Below are positions 1 through 11,335 of a DNA stretch of 64,000 bases, piece after piece (position 1 is the first letter of the stretch; the number at the start of each line of letters is the position of its first letter). The translations under genes and the position numbers were made by a program. The notes under the pieces were generated by a model. It had not been told where the DNA came from, made no database searches, and saw only the letters and a program-made list of their open reading frames with translations. This DNA comes from Sacculina carcini (taxonomy: Eukaryota; Arthropoda; Thecostraca; Sacculinidae), in the NCBI GenBank assembly GCA_916048095.2, contig OU696586.1, positions 7,984,249 through 8,048,248 on the forward strand. The letters are read 5' to 3'.

Positions 1-132
1 ATGGATCTAGAGTGTAGTGACTCCAAGTTGAAATCATTCAGGAGAATTGTCGTTTCGTCAGCATATATCACGAATTCACTACCGGGGCTTGCATAAACTA
101 TATCATTGATAAAAATCAAGAATAATATAGGT
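1..132 (-). pseudogene. LINE reverse transcriptase, catalytic-loop part (continues beyond window)
   Basis: The minus-strand translation contains an LFLIFINDI stretch followed by a YADE box, which is the region around the canonical YADD catalytic motif of non-LTR reverse transcriptases. It is the direct continuation of the LINE at 1559-4647. Removing the LTR element at 133-1558 and one AGGT target duplication joins the RT in frame (a VSQVSTLVP stretch, equivalent to PQGSxLGP, runs into ILFLIF). The second catalytic Asp is Glu here, so the copy is probably inactive. The rest of the RT lies outside the window. Confidence 0.8.
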
Positions 133-373
133 TGTGGCGTTTAGCTCGCCACGAAGCGTCACATGCAAACAGGGCGAGCTAGTTGGACCGAATGTACAAG
201 AGGACGAAACGAACAGGTCACACATACAGACAAACATACAATTGGTGAAACACGAACACAATGATGGTCAAACGCAACACGACACACAAATATACACATG
301 GCTGCACAGGTGACTGCATTTCTGGCAGGTACCGCCAGGTGGCGCGAGACGCAATTACACGTGGATCACCACA
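133..373 (-). repeat. 3' LTR of the non-autonomous element
   Basis: This repeat shares long stretches with 1311-1558, including the block from TGGACCGA to the CACCACA end. A purine-rich stretch (GTGGGAGAGTCC on the minus strand) adjoins it on the interior side and may be the polypurine tract. The two LTRs differ at many positions, so the insertion is not recent. Confidence 0.8.
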
Positions 374-556
374 GGACTCTCCCACAAGAAGCGGAGCGGT
401 AATTGAGAAATCGGCGTCGGTAAATTCTTTTTTCGTTGGTTTGATACACCAGGGCGCCATACTGCACCGTAGCACGAGGTCAATTGAATTTTGCACAATC
501 AAGTCGTCCTCGTGCTACGCAGTCCGTTGGCGAATCGAGTAGTAATTGCATAGACT

Positions 557-1077
557 GCAGCCAGCAAGAAGTCGAGCCAATCTTGATTGAGTTGACTTCT
601 TGCTGCGCAGACGGTTGCATCTTCAGTGAGGCGAAGTTTACGTAGGTTGGGGGAAACTGCATCCAGCAAGAAGAGGAGGCAATATTATTGTGTTGTCTTC
701 TCGCTGCACAGACATTTCCTATTCGATGGTTTTACGTCCGGCGCCCGTAGGAAAAAAACACGATTGGGTACGGCACCGGACGGAGTCGGTCTTGGATGGT
801 GTGATGCACCATGGCGCCATACTGCACTCGTGCTGCGCAGTCCGGAGGCAAATTTGGGGGTAGCTTTTCGGAGAATTTCGCAGATTATCGAACGGTAGAT
901 CGGTAAAACTTAGGTAGATAATTGATAAAAATTCGGAGGTAGGTCGTCGATCGAACTTCGGAGTAGATGCACGTATATTTTCGGTACGACGTCGGATTAT
1001 TGTGCAGAACCTGCAGCCAGCAAGGATTCGAGGCAATCTTCATTGAGTCGTCTCCTTGTTGCGCAGACGATTGTCAT
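557..1077. repeat. Three imperfect copies of a hairpin-forming repeat
   Basis: Copies lie at about 557-622, 658-722 and 1013-1077. Each starts CAGCCAGCAAG (or CATCCAGCAAG) and ends near CTTGCTGCGCAGACG or a variant. Within each copy CAGCAAGAAG can pair with CTTCTTGCTG about 40 nt downstream. Adjacent sequence containing TTTTACGTCCGGCG is also duplicated (about 730 and 1085). The function is unknown. Confidence 0.65.
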
Positions 1078-1291
1078 TCAGTGGTTTTACGTCCGGCGGT
1101 GGTAGATGAGCGACTAGGTACGATGCCGGACAGAGTCGGTCCCGGATGATGTGATGCTGGTTACTATTGTCGACAGCTTGTGGTGTGTCGCATCTAATGA
1201 CGAGGCACAAACGGCTGCTTACTGAGGCGCGGCGTAAGTAGGAGGCGCACAGATTAGGCGCCGCAGTGATCTAACACAGCATCACGCCATC

Positions 1292-1309
1292 ATCACGTCG
1301 GGGTCACCA
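1292..1309 (-). promoter_or_regulatory. Primer binding site, tRNA-Trp type
   Basis: The plus strand here reads ATCACGTCGGGGTCACCA. This matches the last 18 nt of eukaryotic tRNA-Trp including CCA, so the minus strand is a perfect primer binding site. It sits one base from the LTR edge at 1311, which fixes the element's orientation. Confidence 0.8.
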
Positions 1310-1310
1310 A

Positions 1311-1558
1311 TGTGGCGTCTAGGCAAGCCACGGAATTACACATTCACAATGCGAGTTCTTTGGACCGACTGTACAAGAGGACAAAACGAACAGGTCACAC
1401 ATACTGACAAACATACAAACATACAATTGGTCAAACACGAACACAATGATGGTCAAACGCAACACGACACACAAACATACACATGGCTGCACAGGTCACT
1501 GCGCTTCTGGCAGGTACCGCCGGATGGCGCGAGACGCAATTACACGCGGAGCACCACA
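1311..1558 (-). repeat. 5' LTR of the non-autonomous element
   Basis: Direct-repeat partner of 133-373. On the minus strand it starts TGTGGTGCTCC and ends ACGCCACA immediately before the primer binding site. The outer edge abuts the AGGT target duplication. Confidence 0.8.
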
Positions 1559-3752
1559 AGGTACTAAGGTAGATACCTGAGATACTCCCTTCTCAATATC
1601 AAGGAGACTTGAGAATTTACGGTGCTAAAAGACACATTGTTTCCTATCGGTGAGTTTTTGAACAAATCGTTGGATATATCTCTGACCCCAAATTTGGATA
1701 GTATCTCTAGCAATATGGAATGATTCAAGGCGTCGAAAACTCTACTTATATCAAAGAATATTCCAATGACATTTTGTTTTTTCTCCAGATGAGTATACAC
1801 TCTATTCACAAACTCCATGCTAGCTGTCTCCGTGAAAAGTTGGCTTCTAAATCCATACTGATTTTCAGAGAGAAAGTGATTACTTTTCAGGTACCGGATA
1901 ATAATAAAGTTCGTTGGGCAATTCTTTTTTCTATGATTTTAGAGAATGCAGGTAGTATGGAAATGGGTCTGTATTTATTATAACCTTTTTCATCCCCAGC
2001 TTTATATACAGGTACAACCTTTGCGATTTTCAGTTTATTTGGATACGTTCCTGTTTTCAATGTCAAAATGACGATGTGCGTTAAGAGACTAGCAATCAGT
2101 TGGGAACAATATTTGACAATCTTAGGACGGACGTCATCATATCCAGTTGAACCTTTAGAGAGATATTTCATCACACTGTATACTTCGGCATAGCTAGTTT
2201 GAGTCATTAACATTGAGAATTGAGGCGGATCAGGCAAAAATGTTCTGAAGTCTTCCAAGGGAAAATCCAAATTCGTGTGAGAACTGAGGAAATGTTCATT
2301 AAATTTTAACCCTGCACTCTGATTATCAATGGTCAGGGCCGTATTTGACTTTGTCTTTCCCAATATAGTGTTTATGGTTTTCCATTGTGTTTTTGGTTGC
2401 CTTGATTTGCTTTGAGTTCATTTTGAAGTAGTTACTTTTTACAGCCCTTATTCCCGATGTTAATTATTTTCTGAACAAACCGTTCAGAATATATTCACTT
2501 GTAATCACTTCTTTAGGTCAATGGCCATTTATATGACAGCCATTCAAGCCTTCTTTTCTCTTTGCTTTTCAGTTCTGGCGTAATATACCGAATGAGTTGC
2601 TGCTTGCTATTCATACTAATTGTGCAAACGGGAAAATGTCTGTCATACGGTTCTCGAAACATCCCATACATTTTCTCATAAGCCTTATTGCAGTGCTGAG
2701 TGTCGAAAACGATGCTCCAGTCCACTAGGCAACTTCGCTAGCAAACGACTCGAGGGCTTGATCAGTCACACGTCTTTTCTCGATATACTGACGAACAGGT
2801 TTCCCTTTAGGTAGTCTAAATTGACTGAGCGTAGGGTAACGATCTGTTATATCAGTCTTAATGATATTTAGCTAAATTTAGCTAATTTATAAAATAGCTA
2901 TATAGTTGTAAAATTTCTTTTCCACTAGAGTAGTCCATATCTGGTCAATTAGAGTAGAACTTTCGTTGGTGACGCGTGTTGGTTTGTCTACTAGTGGGAA
3001 AAATGAATGTGACAACATAAGATTCATATACCCGGCAACATTTCTTTTGTTGCTGTCGGTAATATTCAAGTTGGAGTCACCTAAAACAGTGAATCCTTCA
3101 TACTTTTTATGATGAGCGTCCGTAAATACTTCATTGAATATATTGATAAAACTTTGTACATTCCCTCTGGAAGGTCTCTAGACACCGATACAAAGATATG
3201 ATTTATTGCATATTTTTAACTCCACACCAATTGACTCTATTGAAGTATTCATAACTGATAGTTCATTCAATTTGGTAGAGTTATACACATCGGATACCTA
3301 CATAGCAGCTCCTCCTCCGTGGAGGTTTATTGGATTAAGAGACATATTATATCCGGGTATGTGGTAAATTGACGACAAATGAGTGTCCAACCTTATTTCA
3401 GAAAGTCCAATAACCCCTAGTTTCACGGGCAATTCTTGCAAAAGCGTATCTTCAAAGACTTAAAATGAGGAATCGGTCTGATGTTCAAGTTTTAAATGGT
3501 GAAATATTTATCATTACGGTTATTCGGTATATTATCAATTAATGCATATTCTGATTTTATTGGATACTTTATCCGCGTCCATGGGTAAAAGGTCATAGTA
3601 TCTGCGTCGTGTACGACATTGCTATGTTCAGCTTTCATATATAAAGGAGTACCGGGGCTCGCTAGCTCAGTTGTACAAAATTTCCCATTTAAATGATAGT
3701 TGTCTTCATGGAAAAATGGCAATATATTGCAGTTATCACTTATGGACATCAT
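1559..3752 (-). pseudogene. LINE ORF2: endonuclease plus reverse transcriptase, decayed
   Basis: Read 3752 to 1559 on the minus strand, this is an apurinic-type endonuclease followed by an RT of the Jockey/CR1/L2 kind. Visible pieces, in order: a start near 3752; an LNIR segment; IPGY and GGGAA endonuclease motifs (about 3380-3290); GDSNLNI (about 3075); a DKPTRV...LIDQIW region (about 2960-2900); RT segments KSTGYDD-like, KIAKVVPVYKAGD and KYRPISILP (2363-1887); and FDISRVFDALNH (about 1760). Frameshifts and stops break the frame at least at 3492, 3290, 2887, 2513 and 1887. The RT continues at 1-132 behind the LTR insertion. ORF2 begins about 30 nt after the ORF1 stop, as in a bicistronic LINE mRNA. 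The exact clade is not resolved. Confidence 0.85.
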
Positions 3753-3783
3753 TGTGTATCAAGGTAGGCCGCATTGCCTTGTA

Positions 3784-4647
3784 TTACTTCTGCGAGTAGA
3801 CCAAATAACGGCGCCTGCTGCGAACAACTGAAGCATTTTGTGTGCTCCTGGTAGCAGCTGTTGAGACATTGGCCCCCGATGCTGATCGGCTGGCACCAGT
3901 AGCATCGGCCATACTCTCCACGTGAGAGCAGGCCCGCTCACCTTCCCGGGTGACTGCAGTTCCTCTGTGACCACCGGCAGAAGTAGCAGCAGGTCCAGGA
4001 TGAGGGGTTGCACAAGACGCGGCAGGCTCAATGCCGGCAGCAAGCTCCATTGGGACGGCCGAAGGGCCAGCGTCCCCTGACTGGCCACCACGACGCTCCC
4101 GAATTATCAATCTTGCTTGCCGGAAATGGGCTATTTTTCCAGTGGCGCGTGCAGCCTTCAATTCTGGCATATGAAAATTTTTCTCTTCCTGAGATGTCGG
4201 CGACAGGTCTTCGTTGACGAAAATACCTGTTCCCTTCAGTTTTCACGAGTTCCGCAGTGTATTTTGTTTTTTGTTGAACTTTTCTAATCTAACGAGCATA
4301 GTGTGTGGTTTCTTACGCTTTTCATCAGGCCGACCGACACGCTGAATCTGTTCAATAGTCGCTTCGGTTAAATTCACCTGTTCTTGGAAGATCCTTTGTG
4401 TTATATCCGCCGTCTTCTCCCAAGTTACGCCGGTACTCTCCTCGGCAAAACCGGATATACGAAGATTCTTCCGCCGTTTGAAGTCTTCCGCTGCCTGAGG
4501 TTTACTTTCGCACAACTGGATCTTACTGGACTTTTCCTCAGCAGCGTCCCTTAGCACTTTCACCGCCGCTGGCAGGTCCCCGATCGCCCCGTGGGCGTAT
4601 TCTAGAATATTTTCGAGGTCCTTAATTGTGTCCTGAGCTTTCATCAT
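3784..4647 (-). pseudogene. LINE ORF1 (coiled coil, RRM and C-terminal domain) with one in-frame stop
   Basis: The minus-strand frame from 4647 holds a helical N-terminal region, then an RRM-like block (RRKNLRISGF, then RVGRPDEKRKKPHTMLVRL), then after a single TGA at 4243-4245 the same frame continues with GIFVNEDLSP and GKIAHFRQARLIIRERR. This order matches the ORF1 RNA-binding protein of L1-like non-LTR elements (Transposase_22 type). The last ~85 codons are GC-rich and Ala/Ser/Thr-rich, and I recognise nothing in them. Apart from the stop it reads through to ORF2. It is the 5' gene of the same LINE as 1559-3752. Confidence 0.8.
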
Positions 4648-4886
4648 GCGCGTGTTCTGTTGCTCTCAATGAGTTCCAGAGCCGAACGAAATTATATTTT
4701 TTGTGCCTCTATCATGACCTTCACTATGTCGACGTCCATAACGCCAATGACAAAACACTCAAAGTCAAGTTCACACACGACGCCTGAACAACACAACCGA
4801 TCACTGTCACACTCAAACTCAAACTGTCACACTCAAACTGTGTGTGTGTTGGTGTGTGTATTTGTGTGTTGATGTAGGACTCTGGT

Positions 4887-5630
4887 GTGCTAGCATGCCG
4901 TCTGCCGTTGTTTGACAAAGCTGGCTGTCACGACCATCACCAGCCATCAACTTCGATTCGACCACGGGATGGTAGCCGTCCACTCACCATTTTTTCGCTG
5001 GGTGCCGTTTCAACTACCGTCATATCGGAACAATCGGATCAGCCACCGGCCCAAAAATCGGCATCTCTTGGACGTCAATACGAAGATCGGAGACGGAGAT
5101 CCTCGACAGATTATCTGCTGCCGACGCCTTTGTGTGACCGTATTGTTACATCGTCGGCAACTGATGTCAGCAACGCACTGCAACATCACTGTGAGTACGG
5201 TGAGAGGGCGGGTCTGCTATTAGTAACGGGCGTCGTTGGTCCGGATGGCGCCGGTCGCACTGAATGCACGGCCACGGCAACAAGTAGTGCCGGCATTGAC
5301 AGCACGGGAAGCAGACGAATCTCACACGGATCACGGAACAATAAATGTGACGTAGCCAAACATAGTCGGATCGTTGTCAGTGGTGGACACCGGGCTGAGT
5401 ATCCCGCTAGCTCACATGGTTCAGCAGCTCCTTTACGGGAAGGTGGAGTTGTGACAAGTCAGCTGATGGCTGTCTCTGAGGATGTCAACGACAAGTCGTT
5501 GATGACTAAAAGAAGCGATTTCGGCTCACATTTCGACTCATCCGAGCTGTTGCTGGGAATGCCGTCTTTTTCACCTCCACCACCGCCATCACCACCGCCT
5601 CCAGATTCCGATCACAATGTTCGCTGCTAA
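4887..5630 (+). CDS. Unrecognised 247-codon ORF, Ser/Arg-rich with proline-rich C-terminus
   Basis: This open frame is long for a non-repetitive region here. I recognise no domain. It is rich in Ser, Arg and Gly, has no obvious membrane segment, and ends with a polyproline run (SPPPPPSPPPP) followed by a short acidic tail. A GT-rich tract ending TGATGTAG (about 4875) precedes it and could be a splice acceptor, so it could be a last coding exon of a host gene. It sits between two LINE regions and could equally be chance or transposon-derived. I assign no function. Confidence 0.3.
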   Translation: MLACRLPLFDKAGCHDHHQPSTSIRPRDGSRPLTIFSLGAVSTTVISEQSDQPPAQKSASLGRQYEDRRRRSSTDYLLPTPLCDRIVTSSATDVSNALQHHCEYGERAGLLLVTGVVGPDGAGRTECTATATSSAGIDSTGSRRISHGSRNNKCDVAKHSRIVVSGGHRAEYPASSHGSAAPLREGGVVTSQLMAVSEDVNDKSLMTKRSDFGSHFDSSELLLGMPSFSPPPPPSPPPPDSDHNVRC

Positions 5631-6483
5631 TGTCAACCGGTCTCGTTGAGGGAAAGATGCTCTATAGAGCCGTGTGCGTGATATCTGCTGGATATATGGT
5701 GGGTTGAGACGTAGTGATTGATGTTTTTGTTAGCATGATGCATAATTGATTATAATCAAGCGGGTATATTGGTTTTGTTGGATGGTATCAGCTTGCATCG
5801 GATGAATGTAAGCATCACAGCACATATACAGGTGACAGAAATGTTTATTCATATGCGATGTTTTTGTGTATGCCAGTTATGATGTGGTGGCCAGTACCTA
5901 AATAGTTATCACTATCTAGGTATGTAACGCGGTATTCCATTCTGCTGCCAAATAATTAGCATTCATCATGATTTGTTGTTTTTCAAGATTATTGCCGCTG
6001 CTATTCAGTAGACAGAAAACTTTGCATAAGTAATAAAAACGTCCACTACTGCATACAATTATTCAATATTTTGGCTGAAAGGTATACTTGAATACTAATT
6101 CATACTAACAAAGTGTGTGTGGTGTGCTTGCGCATGCACATGCACATGTGCCTCGAATAATTTGACACAAAAACTGCAGATCGTCCATAATCGTTTTGTG
6201 CTGGGTCAAAAGCACGGTGACACCGCCTGAAAACAAGAGCTTACTTCAGCTATATTGTAAGCGTACATTTCTGTGAAGATATGTTCGTACGACACACAGA
6301 CCGGTTGCTAAATATCATCATGAGTCATCTTCAACGTGTTACATCACTCCCACGCACCCATAATCCCACGCACCCATAATCATTCCCACACACTCACACA
6401 CACACACACACACAGACACACATACGATATGATTATGAGAAAATTATAAGAAATATTGAATTATGTGAAATATATATGATATT
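5631..6483. other. No gene seen; short (CA)n tract
   Basis: Non-coding stretch with no ORF or transposon motif that I recognise. A (CA)n tract lies at about 6390-6425, preceded by a doubled CCCACGCACCCATAAT at about 6349-6380. Confidence 0.6.
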
Positions 6484-6660
6484 ATGCTACCAAAATTTAG
6501 AACTACTTTGTTTCAAAATTGCTTTTTGCATAAAGGCCCTGAAATTTGGTACAAACTTCCACAAAGCCTAAAATGTATTAATGAAACAAGTTCTCTGGAA
6601 GGGTTCAAACTTGCTCTGAAAAAACACTTTAGCCGACATGATTTCAAGCATTTAACGGTG
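6484..6660 (+). pseudogene. LINE RT C-terminal fragment (family A)
   Basis: The plus-strand reading contains FQNCFLHKGPEIWYKLPQSL...LEGFKLALKKHF. This is the conserved extreme C-terminus of CR1/Jockey-like RTs (GPxxWNxLPxxL followed by FKxxLKxxL). It is 5'-truncated. By chance it stays open into the next fragment, so 6484-7215 looks like one gene although two different LINE pieces are joined. Confidence 0.7.
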
Positions 6661-6774
6661 TATGTTGATAAGACCGTCTTATTTCGATGTAATTCATGTA
6701 AATTGCATATACTTAAATGCAGTGTCTCGTGTTGTTTCATACATAGTCTGGATATCAATACAATCTCAAAAAGT

Positions 6775-7215
6775 TGTTTTCGCTGTTTCATTTTGCCAAT
6801 TCTGGAGTACTGCGCCCCCGTGTGGTCTTCTACTGCGGATTGTCACCTCAATCTCATCAACAGAGTTGTTAGAACTTGCAAGTTCCTCTGTGGTGACTTG
6901 GTTCTTGGTGATCTTTGTCATCGTCGAAAGGTCAGCAGCGTGTGCATGCTGTACAAGATCAAGCACAACGACCATCATCCAATAAGCAAATCAATTCCTG
7001 ATGATTTCGTGGCAGCAAGAAGCACACGGTTTACATCCAAACAGCATTCCCAGTGCATGGCTCCAATTCGCTGTCGTACAAAACAATTCCAACGTTGCTT
7101 TCTTCCGGCCACTGTGTCTACTTGGAACACGTTGAAGGAGGAGGCTTTCTCGCAGAACAATTTGAAGAAATTCAAGGCCAAAGTAAATGAAATGCTACTG
7201 AAAGAGCGGAATTGA
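6775..7215 (+). pseudogene. LINE RT C-terminal fragment (family B)
   Basis: The reading contains FILPILEYCAPVWSS, then LINRVVRTCKFL, LYKIKHNDHHPI and a basic C-terminus ending KFKAKVNEMLLKERN. This is the region after the RT domain in CR1/Jockey-type LINEs (LE-Y-xxxW, QRRxx-R). The frame ends with TGA at 7213-7215, then the AT-rich tail begins. The element is truncated upstream and has no catalytic domain left. Confidence 0.75.
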
Positions 7216-7905
7216 CTGTTGAGTCTTATTAATTGTATATTTATTCATATTTATTTTTATTTATTCATGCTTATTGTTATTTATTTTATATTTATTTATA
7301 TTTATTCTTATTTTACTCTCTATGTATTACTATTTATTATTGGTTGTTGTTATTTATTAAATTATACTTTTACTCAGTGTTGGCTGTTGTTGTTTATTGA
7401 ATCATATTTATTGTTGTTGCTGTTTATTGAATCATATTTATTGTTGCTGTTTATTGAATCATATTTATTGGTGTTGTTGTTTATTGATTCATATGTATCT
7501 GTGTTGTTGTTAATTATTGAATCATATTTATATTTATTGTTGGATGTTTCTTATTGAATCATATTTATTGTTCTTGATTGTTATTTATTACTTATTTATT
7601 AATATTTATTCATATTTATTGATGGCTGTTATTTACTGAATCACATATTTATTGTTGATTGTTATTATTTATTGAGGAACGTGGGCGGAGTGACATTATG
7701 GATTGTTATCGGATGATGGTTTATTATTTATTGTTATTTATTTATTATTTTCTTTCCAACTTTCTTTCTAGACTTTTTTCTTTTCGAACTCTCTTTCTCT
7801 CTGAATCTTTTGGGCGCTTCCGGTACATGGGGCCACCTTAGGGTGGTAATAGTGCTTGCACTCTTCCCATGCTGCTGGATATGCCTGTGATTGATAATAA
7901 ATTGA
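7216..7905 (+). repeat. LINE 3' tail: TTTATTGAATCATA repeats plus conserved end
   Basis: About 450 bp of imperfect tandem TTTATTGAATCATATTTATTGTTG-like units follow the RT stop. The conserved terminus (7808-7905) contains CGCTTCCGGTACATGGGG, a CCACCTTAGGGTGG hairpin and GCACTCTTCCCATGC, and ends in TGATAATAAATTG. The same terminus recurs at 15195-15288, 37405-37502 (minus) and 45852-45950, so this is the 3' end of an active-in-the-past LINE family, presumably the part recognised by its RT. Confidence 0.8.
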
Positions 7906-9221
7906 TAATATGATTTTCGTTGTTTGCTACATGATTTGTCCATTGAAGTATATAAATATCACACACAAATGAGCACATTCACATGATTGTACAACTGAAT
8001 GTACTTTACAATATCCGTTCGTCCAAGAGCAACGGCTGGACGAATCGTTTCCTTATCAATCTGTGTTTGCTGTATAACTTGTTTTGTTGTCTATGTGTGG
8101 CAATACATCAAATTGACATCAAATTGACATACAAATGATCTAGCACCGTAAGGTAAGGTCGTAGGGATGGTAGCAATATGAAACGCTGCTAGTGATTCGA
8201 GACTCTACCCTCATTGATGATGAGCAGAAAGACAGGCTGGAAGAGAAGATAGAGGAAGAGAATAAGGTAAGAGAGGACGAACCAACATTGTTGCGCCTGA
8301 CAGCACTGCATTTTTGGCAGGAATGCATTTAATCGGCGTACTTGTACATCCTGCTGTACACTTACTCTGCATTGAAATATTGCGATCTTGTTTGTTTTGT
8401 GTATTTGGGAGTCAAGGGGTCGCAGAGTGCATGCTCGCAGTAATTTCATTAAATCTAACCGGTTGTTCAGAGGTCTGTGAGGTGTAATTTTACTTTGCCA
8501 GTTCAAACACCTAAGCATCGCTTACCACGCTCCCGGGTAAGCTTGATATTGTCAAATTCACCACATGAGTGATTGCAATGGCAGCTCAGTAAATTGGCAA
8601 TACATACGTCAATAATCTGCTTGTAAACAGGTTAGTCGTCCTTGGTATCGAGGCACTGTCTGTTCACACTGTTGTTGGGATTAGAACATGTAGCAAGGCG
8701 ACTCTGATGCGCACATTGAGCTCTTTTCCAGAACATGTTTTCCTCGTGTGTTTGATCACTAATTGTGCATTAATTCAAGGAAGTTTCAAATGGTTTAACT
8801 TGTTAAAACAGATATAATTCGAACGGCTTATACATATGCAAATAATCATCTTGGCATCACATCAAACCATCATTTGCACATGTTTGCACATCGCAAATAC
8901 TTCATTTGCACATCGCATCGTATACATAAAAGTAATTGCACATCGCAAGTAATGATTTAATTATATTTTAATCCTGTAATAAGTTTAATTATTGTCTGCC
9001 TAGTCATTCACTTATCTATTATCATATCATTTAGAATGTTGGTTGTTAATAATGCAAAATTTCAAATTATTTGTATGCGTATATCAAGGGGCTTAAAGGT
9101 CCTGTTATGATGCAGGTAGTATATTAGTTAGGTTTCTCTTCTGCTGCACGGCCCTCCATGATACCAATTTGAAAAGACGATGTATTAAATGACACACAAA
9201 ATGATGATGACGTTGAAATAT
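7906..9221. other. No gene seen
   Basis: AT-rich non-coding sequence. I see only short ORFs without recognisable content. A small cluster of TTGCACATCGCA-like repeats lies at about 8875-8950. Confidence 0.6.
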
Positions 9222-10500
9222 TGTCGTGTGATCGTGTTCAGTGAGAGAGAGAGAGAGTGTGTATGTGTGAGAGATTGTGTCTGAGTGCGTGAAGGTGTTA
9301 GTGTGTCTATGTGTGATCGTTTATGGTTGAATCGTGTATTGCGTATGAGAGTGTGTGAGCGCGTTTATGTGTGTACGCGTTTGGTGAAGTGTTCATGCCC
9401 CGCGGCGACGAGCGAGTGACCGGCTCACCGCTGATTTGTTGTGGCGCCTTGTGTGAGGCGTGTGCGTGTGTACGTGTGTGCTCCCGTGTGTGACGGTGTG
9501 AGCCTGGAGTCGTGTTGGAGTGTGACGTCTTGGGCCCCGTGGGCACCACTGCCCCAAGCGCGCCTGTCTATAAATACAGTTTTACCTTTTGTTTTCTGCA
9601 ATATATTTCGGTGTTTTTGTTTGAAAGTATTGTTTGACTGTGCCCCGGCTTCAGCAGCGCAGACAGTGCTCTCCGGTATCAGCAGCGGCCTCGAAGACGT
9701 CGTGGGGGTGCTCGGCGGTGTGTCAGGCTGGTGTGCAGGGGCACGGCAGGAGAGCATGGTGCCAGCAGGGGGCGGCGGGGAAGTTGCCGCCGAGGGTTGC
9801 TCGTCGTCCAGCCTGCACTGGTATTGGACTTGTCACCGGGCAGCTGGAAGCTTGCTGGTGGATGCTGCTGGTGCTGGAGGGCAGGTGAGAGGAAGGAGCT
9901 GCTGAAGCCAGAGGAGGAAACGATGAACGACGACGGCGTGGCCTGTCTGAACGGCGACGTCACGGCTGTCTGCGGCAGGGTGCTGAATAGCACCGGTGTT
10001 GAAGGGAGCATAGTGGATGATGGGGTCGAGGAGTTGTGCCCTGTCGCAGCAGCCGGTGATGAAGAAGACTGCATGCTGCGGCGGAGCACTGAAGAGCACG
10101 AGCGAGGCGGGAGCGTGGTGGACGCTTGGGCCTGCTGTGTTGTGCTTCACCGAAACCACGGTGTGTGTGTCTGGTGGAGGCCGTCGTCGGGTTAGGTTGT
10201 TTTTGTTTGTTTTGTGTTTTAATTGTCTGTTCTTTAGTTGATTTATGTTTCTTAAAATCAGGTGGTGGTGTGGTTCGATTATGTATTATGTGTGGGAGAA
10301 AGTGTGTATGGTATACTGTGTGTGTGAGCGTGTGTGATTCGCGTTGGCGCTTTGTGTAGCTTATAGGTGTGTTTGTATGAGCGTATGAGGCGGCTTGTCG
10401 TGGTTCGGACTTGTAGAGTTGTTGAGGGTTATTTTGGCGTTCTCGCCTGTCGGCATTTTGACAAAGGCTCTCGCGTGCGTTGAGTTCTGGTTTCATTGGT
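9222..10500 (+). mobile_element. Mosaic copy of the GC-rich miniature LTR element
   Basis: The left part (9222 to about 9595) is homologous to the LTRs at 17809-21329. It has a TGTCGTGTG start, GT/GA-rich sequence, and the core with GTGACCGGCTC then CCGCTGATT at about 9400-9440. The interior (about 9600-10260) matches the interiors of those elements. The right terminal part (10269-10500) is a different LTR-like sequence, with CTTGTCGTGG and GTCGGCATTTTGACAAA, whose partner lies inverted at 15700-15936. The two ends therefore do not match, pointing to recombination or later rearrangement. No protein is encoded; the GC-rich open frames on both strands are by-products of composition. Confidence 0.65.
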
Positions 10501-10528
10501 GTTTTTTCTATTTGCATATATTAATATA

Positions 10529-11190
<662 letters not shown>

Positions 11191-11199
11191 TATACCATT

Positions 11200-11335
11200 T
11201 GCAATTTGATTTGAGAAAAGTGAAAATAGAATTGAGAAAAGTGAAAATATATTTGAGAAAAGTGAAATTATATTTGAGAAAAGTGAAATGATATTTGAGA
11301 AAAATGATATTAGATTTGATCCATGTTATTTCACA
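11200..11335 (+). repeat. Left subterminal array of 21-bp TTGAGAAAAGTGAAA units
   Basis: Five imperfect 21-bp units with core TTGAGAAAAGTGAAA and AT-rich spacers. They are inverted relative to the array at 13445-13635. Such subterminal repeats often bind the transposase in this superfamily, but that role is inferred here. Confidence 0.85.

Larger units (their letters stand above)
133..1558 (-). mobile_element. Non-autonomous LTR retroelement inserted in a LINE
   Basis: Two direct repeats of about 245 bp (133-373 and 1311-1558) begin TGTGGCG and end CACCACA, giving TG...CA termini. They are flanked by a 4-bp duplication AGGT (129-132 and 1559-1562). Next to the 1311 repeat is an 18-nt match to the 3' end of tRNA-Trp, so the element reads on the minus strand with 1311-1558 as its 5' LTR. 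The 0.94 kb interior has no gag or pol coding, so it must depend on proteins from another element. It carries its own hairpin-forming internal repeats. Confidence 0.85.

Noticed and set aside
1292..1309. A tRNA-Trp gene fragment
   Set aside because: Only the 3' 18 nt are present, next to an LTR edge; it is a primer binding site.
6484..7215. A single 243-codon gene
   Set aside because: It is two LINE C-terminal fragments fused by chance, not one protein.
9425..10517. Several overlapping ORFs of 100-185 codons on both strands
   Set aside because: They lie in the GC-rich interior and LTR of a miniature LTR element. Homologous copies (18.3-19.0 and 20.3-20.9 kb) do not keep the same frames, so they are composition effects.
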